Positions 1-8,540 of a DNA stretch of 64,000 bases are shown in pieces (the first letter of the stretch is position 1; the number at the start of each line of letters is the position of its first letter). The translations under genes were made by a program, and so were the position numbers. The stretch lies in the NCBI RefSeq assembly GCF_003268025.1, contig NZ_QLUW01000006.1, forward strand, positions 62,001 to 126,000, read 5' to 3'. Below the pieces are notes generated by a model. The model saw only the letters and a program-made list of their open reading frames with translations, made no database searches and had not been told where the DNA came from. The DNA comes from Paenibacillus montanisoli. GTDB lineage: Bacteria > Bacillota > Bacilli > Paenibacillales > Paenibacillaceae.

Positions 1-1068
1 ATGGGAGCGCTTGACCTTGTACGTGGCGTCCCGGATTTCGTCTTCCGAGCCGCTTAGCTCGATCAGCTCCTGCATGCGGGACTGATGGGCCAAAAACTGC
101 TGCTCCGCATCAACGGTCGGCATGAGCGGCTTCAGAGGGAGCTCGACGGTCCTCAAGGCGACGACCATTCGGCCGTTATCCGACGAAACACCGGGCTTGT
201 TTGTCCATAGTCCCAGTGAGGCGCCGGATTCTACGACGCGGTCGAACTGCCAATTCGGCGTGACGGTTTCCAGCTGGAGCAGCGACTTAGCCGCTTCGCA
301 GCCGAGAATCGTCCCCATCCGGTCGACGGCCGCGTAATCGCTTCTGAAACCTTCCGGTCCCGGCCCGATGTCGCCTGCCGCGCCTAGAAGGAACAGGCAA
401 TGCCCGCCGGACAGCTGCTCGACCACGCGCCGGGCAACGCCGGGGTAGTCCGGACTCTGCAGCTTGTTGTCCGGGCCGAGCGTCGTCGGATGGCAGGCGA
501 AGTGCAGCAGGCTTGCCAGCAAGGTGCCGTCCTCGGCCTCGATCTTAACGGTGCCGACGGTGGGATCGGTCGCGCCAGCCGGGTCGTAGCCTGTAATGAT
601 GCGGCCGTTGTCCAGCTTCTGAATGCGGCGCTTGCCGATGCCGCATTCGCCGTAGCCCGCCGCAACGCGAACCGGAACGCGATGCTGCGCAGCTTCGGCG
701 GCGCAGCGGACAACGGTCTCGAACAGACCGTCGATATAATCGAGAGTCGCATCATGATCCTTATACCAATTCGAATGGATAAACGGGCCTGCGTGCGTGT
801 GGGAGGTTGATATCCTTACGCGGGAACGGTCGATGCCAAGCGCGGAAGCGATGCGTTCCCGAAGGCGATCCGCTTGCGGCATGGTTAAATAGCAAAGATC
901 AAGATCGGCGATGCAGACGAGCTCTTCGCCTTCGGCAAGACAAAGAACGGTTGCCCATAGGTCGTAATGGACGCCATCGGGATAAACATGGGTTTGCGCG
1001 CCCCATCCCGCATGGGGAACGGTAAGCGGCGAGGTTATGACTGCACGGGCTGTACCGGCTTGAAGCAT
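1..1068 (-). CDS. Neutral ceramidase-like N-terminal domain protein (3' end beyond window)
   Basis: The frame is open from an ATG at 1068 to the window edge (at least 356 residues), with GGGAG about 10 bases upstream of the start. The N-terminus reads like the neutral/alkaline ceramidase-like domain: an opening AGTARAVITSP stretch, then STSHTHAGP (about residues 88-96), LHFACHPTTLGPDN and a LGAAGDIGPGP loop. In that family such His residues bind zinc. No signal peptide is visible, so a cytoplasmic protein is more likely than a secreted ceramidase. Bacterial relatives often lie in carbohydrate loci and the substrate is unknown. It lies downstream of the IclR gene on the same strand but has its own promoter and operator. 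The domain call is fairly sure; a lipid substrate is not. Confidence 0.75.
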   Translation of the reverse strand, partial: MLQAGTARAVITSPLTVPHAGWGAQTHVYPDGVHYDLWATVLCLAEGEELVCIADLDLCYLTMPQADRLRERIASALGIDRSRVRISTSHTHAGPFIHSNWYKDHDATLDYIDGLFETVVRCAAEAAQHRVPVRVAAGYGECGIGKRRIQKLDNGRIITGYDPAGATDPTVGTVKIEAEDGTLLASLLHFACHPTTLGPDNKLQSPDYPGVARRVVEQLSGGHCLFLLGAAGDIGPGPEGFRSDYAAVDRMGTILGCEAAKSLLQLETVTPNWQFDRVVESGASLGLWTNKPGVSSDNGRMVVALRTVELPLKPLMPTVDAEQQFLAHQSRMQELIELSGSEDEIRDATYKVKRSH

Positions 1069-1110
1069 CAATACTCCCACCTTTATATTAATGTTCATTC
1101 ATGTGAACCT

Positions 1111-1153
1111 TGTTCTATATACTGAATATAAAGTGGGAGTAAGAGGGTGTCAA
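1111..1153 (-). promoter_or_regulatory. Promoter and IclR-type operator for the ceramidase-like gene
   Basis: On the minus strand TTGACA (1153-1148) is followed after 17 bp by TATATT (1130-1125), a near-consensus sigma-A promoter. The -10 runs into TATATTCAGTATA (1130-1118). The same 13-mer occurs on the + strand at 2046-2058 at the promoter of the operon on the other side of the IclR gene. The -35 overlaps the IclR stop codon. That IclR binds here is inferred. Confidence 0.65.
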
Positions 1154-1941
1154 CCGTTCTCTTGCGTCGAATGCGGGTCTGGAGCGTAGCCCAGATCCCT
1201 AGAAATCGAGTCGGCGGTTTGCTTGACCCGCTCGCCGATTTGCTGAAGCTTGAACACCGGCAAATCCTTCGCGAGCGCCGTGATGCTCACCGAAGCGGCG
1301 ACTTTGCCGGATGCATTGCAGATCGGAGCGCCGATGCAGCGGATGCCTTCCTCCATCTGCTCGTCTTCAACGGCATAGCCGAGCTTGCGCGCCATTCGGA
1401 TATCTTCGAGCACTTCTTCGATCGTCCGGTAGCTCTTGCCGGTCAGCGGCTCCAGCTTGGATTCAACGGCGTTCGCAATTTCCTCGTCGCTCATGCCGAT
1501 GGCAAGCGCCTTCCCGACGCCCGAGGCGTGCAGCGGCAGCGATTGTCCGATCGTCGTCGCGAAGCGGACGAAGCCGTCGCCTTCCGCTTTGTCGATATAG
1601 ACCGGCTGATTGCCGACCAGCGTCGCTAGATGAGCGGTAAACGGCGTGCCTTGGACAAGGAGCTCCATATGTGGCCGGGCAACGGCGCGAATGTCCGTTT
1701 GACGGGCAAACGCCGCACCCAAATGAAGAACGGCCGGGCCTAAGCGAAACTTGCCCTCGGCGCATTTCTCAATAAGATGATGCTTCTCCAGCGTGCTCAG
1801 AATGACGAAGGTCGTCGATTTCGGAATTTGCAGCCGCTGATGCATTTCGGTAATGGATAATTCGCCGGTTTCGCTAATTTCGTTCAGTATCATGATCGCC
1901 TTTTCTAATGCCGGAACTGAGTAGTCTTTTTTAGTCGTCAA
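1150..1941 (-). CDS. IclR-family transcriptional regulator
   Basis: The 263-residue product has the usual IclR length and layout. A winged HTH fills about residues 10-70 (LSITEMHQRLQIPKSTTFVI region), followed by the IclR effector domain with its LPLHASGVGKA signature and a C-terminal GIRCIGAPI segment. Members are mostly repressors of catabolic genes that respond to a small metabolite. It is transcribed away from the aminotransferase operon at 2105 and towards the ceramidase-like gene. Both flanking promoters carry the same operator-like sequence, so it probably controls both. The inducer cannot be read from the sequence; a sugar acid or amino-sugar breakdown product would suit the neighbours. 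Confidence 0.9.
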   Translation of the reverse strand: MTTKKDYSVPALEKAIMILNEISETGELSITEMHQRLQIPKSTTFVILSTLEKHHLIEKCAEGKFRLGPAVLHLGAAFARQTDIRAVARPHMELLVQGTPFTAHLATLVGNQPVYIDKAEGDGFVRFATTIGQSLPLHASGVGKALAIGMSDEEIANAVESKLEPLTGKSYRTIEEVLEDIRMARKLGYAVEDEQMEEGIRCIGAPICNASGKVAASVSITALAKDLPVFKLQQIGERVKQTADSISRDLGYAPDPHSTQENG

Positions 1942-2021
1942 AGTGCGGATTCCCCGTTTCGTGTCTGTTATTTACCTAGATTATCATATCATTAACCCTT
2001 AATCTATCAGCATGGCGTACC

Positions 2022-2083
2022 TTGACACTCTCGATTATACCGCATTATATTCAGTATAGTGAATTTATTTTTATAATACTGAA
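2022..2083 (+). promoter_or_regulatory. Promoter and IclR-type operator of the aminotransferase operon
   Basis: TTGACA (2022-2027), an 18-bp spacer and TATATT (2046-2051) form a promoter. The -10 is embedded in TATATTCAGTATA (2046-2058), the exact reverse complement of 1118-1130. TTCAGTAT (2050-2057) and ATACTGAA (2076-2083) form an inverted repeat with an 18-bp spacer. A second possible -10, TATAAT, lies at 2072-2077. Overlap with the -10 suggests repression. Confidence 0.65.
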
Positions 2084-2104
2084 CGAAGAAGAGGTGCCAA
2101 CACG

Positions 2105-3406
2105 ATGAAAAATTATCCGGAAAGCCTGCGGCTGTATGAAGAAGCGAAGCTTTATTCGCCGGGCGGCGTGCACACGTCCATCCGCAATGTGGAGCCGCAT
2201 CTGATTTTTACGCGCGCGGAAGGGGCCTACGTGTACGATGCGGACGGCAACCGTTATATCGATTACCAGGCGGCGTTCGGACCGTTCATACTCGGCCATA
2301 ATCATCCTTATGTCAACGGCAAGGTTATCGAGGCTTTGGGCCGCACGGATCTATTCGGCGTCGGGACGACCGATCTGGAGATCGAACTGGCAAAAAAAAT
2401 CACCAAGCACGTGCCATCCGCGGAGCAGGTGCTGTTCTGCAACTCCGGCTCGGAGGCAACCTACCATGCGATTCGGCTGTCGCGAGCCATTACCGGCGCC
2501 AAGAAGCTGATTAAATTCCAAGGCTGCTACCACGGCTGGCACGATTACGTCGCGCGCAATATGCTGAGCGCCTGGGACAAAATCGGCACCCGCGACCCGG
2601 GTTCCGCAGGCATGATGGATGAAGCGATCGACAATACGCTGATCTGCACATTCAACGACCTCGAAAACGTAGAAGAGACCTTCCGCCAAAATAAAGGCGA
2701 AATCGCCGCGCTCATCGTCGAGCCGATTCCGCACAATGTCGGCTGCATTCTTCCGCAGCCGGGATTCCTGGCCGGACTCCGTCAGTTATGCACCGATTAT
2801 GGCGCTCTGCTTATTTTCGACGAGGTCATCACCGGCTTCCGGCATGACATCGGCGGCTTTCAAAAGGTGGCAGGCGTCACGCCGGATCTGACGACGATGG
2901 GCAAAGCGATGGCCAACGGCTTCCCGATTGCCGCCGTTGCCGGCAAAAAGCGATACATGCAGCGTTTTAATACGCAGCCGGGCGGCGACGTTTGGTTCGC
3001 GGGCACCTACAATGGCCATGCCGTCGGAACGGCCGCTTCGATCGCCACGATCGAGATGATGGAGAACGAGCCGGTTCACGAGCATGTCTTTCGGCTTGGC
3101 GACCGGATGCGCGGCGGTCTGCGCGAGATTCTTGACCGGCTCGGCATCGAAGCGTACGTCGCCGGCTTCGGATCGGTCTGGACGACGTACTTCATGGGCT
3201 TCGAGCCGAAGCATTACGCCGATCTTCAACATAACGACGCGGAGTTCTACGTCGCTTACCGGAAGAAGCTGATTGAGCGGGGCATCTTCAAAATGCCAAT
3301 GAACATCAAGCGAAACTCCATCGGCTACAGCCATACGGAGCAAGACATCGACGACACGCTGGAAGCGATGGAAGCCGTGCTGAAGGATATGAAGAATAAG
3401 CACTAG
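2105..3406 (+). CDS. Class III aminotransferase, glutamate-1-semialdehyde aminomutase-like
   Basis: The 433-residue protein is a fold-type I PLP enzyme of the HemL-like branch. It has an N-terminal YSPGGVHTSIR segment, the cofactor-phosphate loop NSGSEATYHAIRL (about 117-129), a YHGWHDY motif, FDEVITGFR, and the PLP lysine K267 in MGKAMANGFP. It is unlikely to be the haem-pathway enzyme. It heads an operon with an alpha-galacturonidase, a gamma-glutamyltransferase-like enzyme, an SDR and GH172 rather than hem genes, so an amino-sugar or amino-acid transamination or aminomutase reaction is more plausible. A promoter with an IclR-type operator precedes it. The family is certain; the substrate is open. 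Confidence 0.85.
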   Translation: MKNYPESLRLYEEAKLYSPGGVHTSIRNVEPHLIFTRAEGAYVYDADGNRYIDYQAAFGPFILGHNHPYVNGKVIEALGRTDLFGVGTTDLEIELAKKITKHVPSAEQVLFCNSGSEATYHAIRLSRAITGAKKLIKFQGCYHGWHDYVARNMLSAWDKIGTRDPGSAGMMDEAIDNTLICTFNDLENVEETFRQNKGEIAALIVEPIPHNVGCILPQPGFLAGLRQLCTDYGALLIFDEVITGFRHDIGGFQKVAGVTPDLTTMGKAMANGFPIAAVAGKKRYMQRFNTQPGGDVWFAGTYNGHAVGTAASIATIEMMENEPVHEHVFRLGDRMRGGLREILDRLGIEAYVAGFGSVWTTYFMGFEPKHYADLQHNDAEFYVAYRKKLIERGIFKMPMNIKRNSIGYSHTEQDIDDTLEAMEAVLKDMKNKH

Positions 3407-3412
3407 AGGAGA

Positions 3413-3434
3413 GAGTTTGACATTCGTCAAACTC
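3413..3434 (+). other. Intercistronic hairpin between aminotransferase and lplD
   Basis: GAGTTTGAC (3413-3421) and GTCAAACTC (3426-3434) form a perfect 9-bp stem with a 4-base loop, directly after the aminotransferase stop and before the lplD ribosome site AGGAGG. There is no T-run, so it is more likely an mRNA stability or processing element than a terminator. Confidence 0.5.
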
Positions 3435-3456
3435 CCTATTACAGGAGGAGTCGGAT

Positions 3457-4818
3457 ATGCCAGCCAAAATCGCCATTATAGGCGCGGGAACGACGGTATT
3501 TTCGCTCAGCATGATTCGGGATTTGTGTTTAACGCCGAGTCTTGCGGGCAGCACGGTTCATTTTATGGACATCGATGAGGATCGCTTGAACAGCGCGCAT
3601 GCGCTGTGCGAGCGCTTGGCCGCCGAAGCGGGCGCCGAGCTTACGCTTCTGAAGACGAAGAACCGCAGGGAAGCGCTTTTGGGGGCGGACTTTGTCATTC
3701 TGGCCGCGCTGGTCGGCGGCCACCAGCGGTTGAAGGACGGCTGGGCTATCGCCCGCAAACACGGCTACCGGTTTGGAGGAAGTCTGCACATCGTTCATGA
3801 TGAAGGCTTCTGGATCAACTACTGCCAGCTGGAGCTAATGGAGGATGTGCTGAAGGATACGCTGGAGATTTGCCCGAATGCCTGGTTCATGCTCGTAGCG
3901 AATCCAGTCAGCGCCGGTGTCACCTATCTGAAGCGCAAATATTCGAAAGCTAACATCGCCGGCTTCTGCCACGGCTCCAATGGGGTGCGCTACATCGCCC
4001 GGAGGCTGGGTCTCGACCCGAATGAAATCGAATTCGAAGTGCCGGGCGTAAATCATTTTATATGGTTAACCGAGTTTAAACATAAAGGCGAAGATGCCTT
4101 TCCTGTGCTCGACCGCTGGATCGACGAACAATCGGAGGCGCATTTCCGCGAGTGCCGCGACTGTGATTCGATGGGGCCGAAGATGGTCGACCTGTACCGC
4201 AAGTTCGGCGCCTATCCGATCGGCGATACCGGCAATCCGGGCGGAGGCGCTTGGGGCCACTGGTACCATGCCGACGACGAAACGGAGCGCAAGTGGAAGG
4301 AGGACCCTGCTGAATGGTACGAAGGCTATTTCCGCCACGGCGAGGAAGAAGCGCGCAAAATCAAAAGCATCGCGGAGGATAAAACCCGCGCGGTTAGCGA
4401 AATGATTTCGATGACGCACTCGAAGGAACCGATGATTCCGTTCATCGAAGCGATTGTCTGCGATTCGCCGCGCACGATTATCTTGAACATCTTAAATGAC
4501 GGCAACTTCGTGCCAGGCATTCCGCAGGACTTTCAGGTAGAGGTGCCATGCCGCGTCTCGGCGGCCGGCGTAGAGGGACTGCCGACCAAGGGACTTCCGC
4601 AGCCGCTGCTGTCCTTCGCGCTGAGGGATCGGGTCGCTCCGATCGAAATCGAGCTGGCGGCGTTCGAGAGCGGCAGCCGGGAGCTGCTGCTGCAACTGAT
4701 TATGATGGACCCGTGGACGCGTTCTATCGAGCAGGCGAATGCGCTGCTTGACGATATTTTGTCGCTGCCTTATTTGTCCGGCATGAAGGAGCGTTTCGGT
4801 ACGACGGCGAAGGTGTAG
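3457..4818 (+). CDS. lplD: GH4 alpha-galacturonidase (LplD type)
   Basis: The 453-residue protein is a family 4 glycoside hydrolase. It has an N-terminal Rossmann segment KIAIIGAGTTVFS for NAD, the MVANPVS motif near 150, and a metal-site motif CHGS at C171-S174. The CHGS variant is described as the mark of LplD-type alpha-galacturonidases, as opposed to CHE, CDMP or CNVP in other GH4 enzymes. Such enzymes need NAD and Mn2+ and release galacturonate from oligogalacturonides in the cytoplasm by an oxidation-elimination mechanism. AGGAGGAG precedes the ATG. The link to pectin fits the GH28 gene at 61500, though that gene is far away. Confidence 0.85.
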   Translation: MPAKIAIIGAGTTVFSLSMIRDLCLTPSLAGSTVHFMDIDEDRLNSAHALCERLAAEAGAELTLLKTKNRREALLGADFVILAALVGGHQRLKDGWAIARKHGYRFGGSLHIVHDEGFWINYCQLELMEDVLKDTLEICPNAWFMLVANPVSAGVTYLKRKYSKANIAGFCHGSNGVRYIARRLGLDPNEIEFEVPGVNHFIWLTEFKHKGEDAFPVLDRWIDEQSEAHFRECRDCDSMGPKMVDLYRKFGAYPIGDTGNPGGGAWGHWYHADDETERKWKEDPAEWYEGYFRHGEEEARKIKSIAEDKTRAVSEMISMTHSKEPMIPFIEAIVCDSPRTIILNILNDGNFVPGIPQDFQVEVPCRVSAAGVEGLPTKGLPQPLLSFALRDRVAPIEIELAAFESGSRELLLQLIMMDPWTRSIEQANALLDDILSLPYLSGMKERFGTTAKV

Positions 4819-4853
4819 AGAGGCATAGCTTTTGCGAGGGGAGCTGAACAAAC

Positions 4854-6464
4854 ATGTTCAATGCGGAGCAATATACGTATCCTTCCATGCGGTACAGCAC
4901 GTATGCTGGACGCGGCATGGTATCCACGTCCCAGCCGCTTGCGGCTCAGGCTGGGCTCGACATGCTGAAGCGTGGCGGCAACGCCATCGATGCGGCGGTT
5001 GCGGCGGCAGCCTGCTTGACCGTTGTCGAGCCGAACAACAACGGCATCGGCAGCGACACGTTCGCGCTCGTATGGAGCGGCGGCAGGCTGCACGGCTTGA
5101 ACGCAAGCGGGCCCGCGCCCGCGGCGATTTCGATGGAAAAGCTGGCGGAGCGCGGCTTCAAGGAGATGCCTGCCCAAGGCGTCATCCCGGTGACGGTGCC
5201 GGGGGCGCCAGGCGCTTGGGCGGAATTGAGCCGGCGCTTCGGACGGCTCGCGCTGACGGAGGTGATGGCGCCGGCTGCCGCATACGCGGAAGAAGGCTTC
5301 AACGTGGCCACGCTGGCAGCGGAGGCATGGCGGTTTCACGTTGATATTTACGCCGCGTCTAAAGTACCGGAGGTGCGGACCTGGTTCGCGGCGTTTGCCG
5401 ACGATAACGGCAAAGCCCCCCGGGCAGGCGAGCGGTTCCGGCTGCCCCATCATGCGGAAACGCTGCGGCGCATCGCCGAGAGCGGCGCGGCCGAGTTCTA
5501 CGAAGGGATGTATGCGGAGAAGATCGACCGTTTCATGCGCGAACACGGCGGCTATCTCCGCAAAAGCGACCTGGAAGCGTTCCGGCCGGAATGGGTGGAG
5601 CCGATCAGCGTGAACTACCGCGGTTACGACGTGTGGGAGATTCCGCCGAACGGCCAAGGGCTTGTCGCGTTAATGGCATTAAATATCTTAAAAGGCTTTG
5701 AATTCGAGAGCCCGTACTCGGCAGACACGCTGCATAAACAGTTTGAAGCGATGAAGCTGGCTTACGCGGACGGGAAAGCCTATATTACCGATTCGCGGAT
5801 GATGAAGGTCAAGGTCGAGGACCTGCTTTCCGACGCGTATGCGGATGAGCGCAGACGGCTTATTGGCAGAACAGCCCTGAAGCCGTTCGTCGGCAAGCCT
5901 TCCAAGGGCGGTACGGTATATGTGTGCACGGCGGATGACGAGGGGAACATGGTGTCGCTGATCCAAAGCAATTATATGGGCTTCGGCTCCGGCGTGGTCA
6001 TCCCCGGAACCGGAATCAGCCTGCAGAACCGGGGCCATAACTTCTCGCTTGATCCGAAGCATGACAACTGTCTCATGCCGGGCAAAAGAACCTTCCATAC
6101 GATCATTCCGTCGTTTCTCACCAAAGGCGGCGAGGCGATCGGACCGTTCGGCATGGTCGGAGGCTTCATGCAGCCGCAAGGCCACGTGCAAACGGTCATG
6201 AATACCGTCGACTTCGCCATGAATCCTCAGCAGGCGCTGGATGCGCCGCGCTGGCAGTGGATGGAGGAGCTTTCGTTTCAGATGGAGGGCAGCTTGCCCG
6301 AAGAGGTTTCCGGCGACCTAACCGGAAGAGGCCACCAGTTGACGACAGGCTGCCGTCCGAGCGGCTTGTTCGGAAGAGGGAATATCATCTGGCGGCTGCC
6401 GAACGGCGGAGGTTTTGCGGGCGCGAGCGATTTTCGCTCGGATGGTACGGTGGCGTGCCGGTAG
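4854..6464 (+). CDS. Gamma-glutamyltransferase family Ntn hydrolase (YwrD-like)
   Basis: The product has 536 residues. The N-terminal GMVSTSQPLAAQAGLDML and GGNAIDAAVAAA segments, the GIGSDTFALVW stretch and the VPGAPGAW motif are typical of the gamma-glutamyltransferase family. The catalytic Thr that starts the small subunit after self-cleavage is probably T354 in GGTVYVCTAD, with the family GFGSGVVIPGTGISLQNRG region after it. No signal peptide is seen, which fits the cytoplasmic YwrD-like branch rather than secreted Ggt. It is the third gene of the operon, 35 bases after lplD. A hydrolase for a gamma-glutamyl or similar amide conjugate is possible; the true substrate is unknown. Confidence 0.82.
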   Translation: MFNAEQYTYPSMRYSTYAGRGMVSTSQPLAAQAGLDMLKRGGNAIDAAVAAAACLTVVEPNNNGIGSDTFALVWSGGRLHGLNASGPAPAAISMEKLAERGFKEMPAQGVIPVTVPGAPGAWAELSRRFGRLALTEVMAPAAAYAEEGFNVATLAAEAWRFHVDIYAASKVPEVRTWFAAFADDNGKAPRAGERFRLPHHAETLRRIAESGAAEFYEGMYAEKIDRFMREHGGYLRKSDLEAFRPEWVEPISVNYRGYDVWEIPPNGQGLVALMALNILKGFEFESPYSADTLHKQFEAMKLAYADGKAYITDSRMMKVKVEDLLSDAYADERRRLIGRTALKPFVGKPSKGGTVYVCTADDEGNMVSLIQSNYMGFGSGVVIPGTGISLQNRGHNFSLDPKHDNCLMPGKRTFHTIIPSFLTKGGEAIGPFGMVGGFMQPQGHVQTVMNTVDFAMNPQQALDAPRWQWMEELSFQMEGSLPEEVSGDLTGRGHQLTTGCRPSGLFGRGNIIWRLPNGGGFAGASDFRSDGTVACR

Positions 6465-6514
6465 CCTGCGCTGCAGCAGCAGCTGCGATATTTTGAAAGA
6501 GGAGCGGATTGAAA

Positions 6515-7288
6515 ATGTCAGGAAACAGACTGTCAGGCAAGGTCGCCGTCATAACCGGCGCGGCATCCGGCATCGGCAGAGGTACGGCCGAGCGGTTCGC
6601 CGAGGAAGGCGCCAAGCTGGTGCTGGTGGATAACAACGAGGCAAGGCTGCTGGAAGCGGCGGAGCAATTGAAGGCCGGCGGCGCTTCCGTCGTGGCGGTT
6701 GCAGGCGACGTGTCGCTGTCGGAAACGGCGGACCGCGTCCTGGAGGCCGGCCGCGACGCATTCGGCGGCATCGATATCCTGTTCAACAATGCCGGCATCA
6801 TGCCGGTCGTGTCCGTGCTCGACATGGCGGAAGAAACATGGGACAGCGTCATGGACGTCAACTTGAAAGCGATGTTCCTCCTCAGCAAGCGGGTTATCCC
6901 GGAGATGCTGAAGCGAGGCGGAGGTTCCATCATCAACACGTCATCCGTGATGTCCACGCTTACGGAGCCTAAATATGCCGGATACACGTCATCGAAGGCG
7001 GGCATTATCGGCCTCACGAAAGCGATCGCGGTCGAGTATGCGGAAGAAGGCGTCCGCTGCAACGCCATTTGTCCCGGCTGGGTCGATACGGAGTTGAACC
7101 AGAGGCTCGCCGTCGAGCTTGGGGGCATGGATAAGCTGTATCCGATCATCAAGCAGCAGCAGCCGACCGGCAAAATGGCCACCGTTCGCGAAATCGCGAA
7201 CGTCGTGCTCTTCCTCGCTTCGGACGAGTCGACGGCCATTACGGGCGCCAGCATTTTTGCGGACGGAGCTACATCGGCATTTATTTAA
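6515..7288 (+). CDS. Classical short-chain dehydrogenase/reductase
   Basis: The 257-residue protein carries the SDR signatures in order: TGAASGIGRG for NAD(P), NNAG near residue 90, a catalytic Ser in NTSSVMS, YTSSK (YxxxK) and PGWVDTE. The C-terminus ends in FADGATSAFI. ATG 6515 is chosen over the TTG at 6509 because GAGGAG ends 10 bases before it. It is the fourth gene of the IclR-flanked operon and probably oxidises or reduces a sugar or polyol intermediate. SDRs are too broad for a substrate call. Confidence 0.85.
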   Translation: MSGNRLSGKVAVITGAASGIGRGTAERFAEEGAKLVLVDNNEARLLEAAEQLKAGGASVVAVAGDVSLSETADRVLEAGRDAFGGIDILFNNAGIMPVVSVLDMAEETWDSVMDVNLKAMFLLSKRVIPEMLKRGGGSIINTSSVMSTLTEPKYAGYTSSKAGIIGLTKAIAVEYAEEGVRCNAICPGWVDTELNQRLAVELGGMDKLYPIIKQQQPTGKMATVREIANVVLFLASDESTAITGASIFADGATSAFI

Positions 7289-7311
7289 CTACAACATATG
7301 AGGTGCATAAC

Positions 7312-8403
7312 ATGAACGGATTTACCTATGACTTATCGACCGCCCCATTCGTAACCAAAGGAAAAAGCCGCTCCATTACGGCCGAGAATCCGACGGGCGC
7401 CAAAGGCGAGGGAGGCAAAGATTACAGCAATCTCGGACAGGGCCGCAAAGGCCGCCCTTGCATCCGGCTAAAAGCAGGTGAAACCGTCACGCTGGCGCAA
7501 ATCGACGGTACGGGCGTCCTTCAGCATTTCTGGATCACGGTAACCGACAAGACGCAAGAGAAGGGATTTGCAGCGAGCTTCGTGCTGCGCGACCTGATCC
7601 TGCGCATCTATTGGGACGGGGAAGCGGAGCCTTCAGTCGAAGTGCCGCTGGGCGATTTCTTCTGCAATGGCTTTGCGACGCGCACGATCGTCAATTCGAT
7701 GCCGATTTCCGTCAACCCGACGGGCGGCATGAACTGCTATTTTCCGATGCCGTTCCGCAAATCGGCTACCATAACCATTGAGAACCAGCATGCCTACGAT
7801 ATCGGCGCCTTCTTTTATACCTTTAACTATACGCTGATGGACGAGCTGCCGGAGAACACGGCTTATTTCCACGCGCAGTGGCGAAGGGAGCATGTGACCG
7901 AAATCGCGAAGGACTACACCATTCTGGACAATGTCAAAGGCACGGGCCAATACATCGGGACGTACTTGGCCTGGGCGGCCTTGGAGCGGAACTGGTGGGG
8001 CGAAGGCGAGCTGAAGTTTTATATGGACGGCGACGATGAGTGGCCGACGATTTGCGGCACCGGCACGGAGGATTACGTCGGCGGCGCTTGGTGCTTTGCC
8101 GGCGAGGACGGGCCGGAGTCGTATTCTACGCCGTTCCTTGGCTATAAGTTCTATAAGGAGACGGCGAAGATCGATCCATGGTACGGTCACAACGTGCCGA
8201 TGCACGGCATGTACCGCTGGCACCTGCCGGATCCGATCCGTTTCGAATCCGACCTGAAAGTCACCGTCCAGCAGATCGGGCATGACCATCAAGGGCTGTT
8301 CGAGCGTTCGGACGATATTTCATCCGTGGCCTACTGGTACCAGATGGAGCCGCATGCGCCGTTCCCGGCCATGCTTCCGAAGGAGAAGAGATGGCCGCGT
8401 TAA
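7312..8403 (+). CDS. GH172 (DUF2961) glycoside hydrolase
   Basis: The 363-residue protein belongs to the DUF2961 family, now GH172, which includes difructose-dianhydride and D-arabinofuranose-acting enzymes. Recognisable blocks are the N-terminal SRSITAENPTG and GKGRPCIRL-type segments, LQHFWITV, VEVPLGDFF, CGTGTEDYVGG (about 238-248) and the closing FERSDDISSVAYWYQ. ATG 7312 is chosen over an upstream GTG at 7303 because AGGTG lies 6 bases before it. It is the last gene of the operon and is followed by a terminator. A cytoplasmic furanosidase is the best guess. The family call is secure. Confidence 0.88.
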   Translation: MNGFTYDLSTAPFVTKGKSRSITAENPTGAKGEGGKDYSNLGQGRKGRPCIRLKAGETVTLAQIDGTGVLQHFWITVTDKTQEKGFAASFVLRDLILRIYWDGEAEPSVEVPLGDFFCNGFATRTIVNSMPISVNPTGGMNCYFPMPFRKSATITIENQHAYDIGAFFYTFNYTLMDELPENTAYFHAQWRREHVTEIAKDYTILDNVKGTGQYIGTYLAWAALERNWWGEGELKFYMDGDDEWPTICGTGTEDYVGGAWCFAGEDGPESYSTPFLGYKFYKETAKIDPWYGHNVPMHGMYRWHLPDPIRFESDLKVTVQQIGHDHQGLFERSDDISSVAYWYQMEPHAPFPAMLPKEKRWPR

Positions 8404-8423
8404 CCGATTAGCATACATGCAAG

Positions 8424-8464
8424 GACCTTGGGGCGGCGCTGCTGCTTCGAGGTCATTTTTTTTT
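8424..8464 (+). terminator. Rho-independent terminator of the aminotransferase-GH172 operon
   Basis: GACCT (8424-8428) pairs with AGGTC (8450-8454) around a GC-rich inner stem, followed by a run of T from 8456. Confidence 0.75.
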
Positions 8465-8540
8465 TGTTTAGCGGCGTTAAATGTGACGTTCGGAGTCGTT
8501 CTATTATGATACTATGAGACTATAGAAGGAGGCTGGTAGT

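Noticed and set aside
2105-3406. hemL, the haem-pathway glutamate-1-semialdehyde aminomutase
   Set aside because: It belongs to the family but sits in a carbohydrate operon under an IclR-type operator, with no haem genes nearby.
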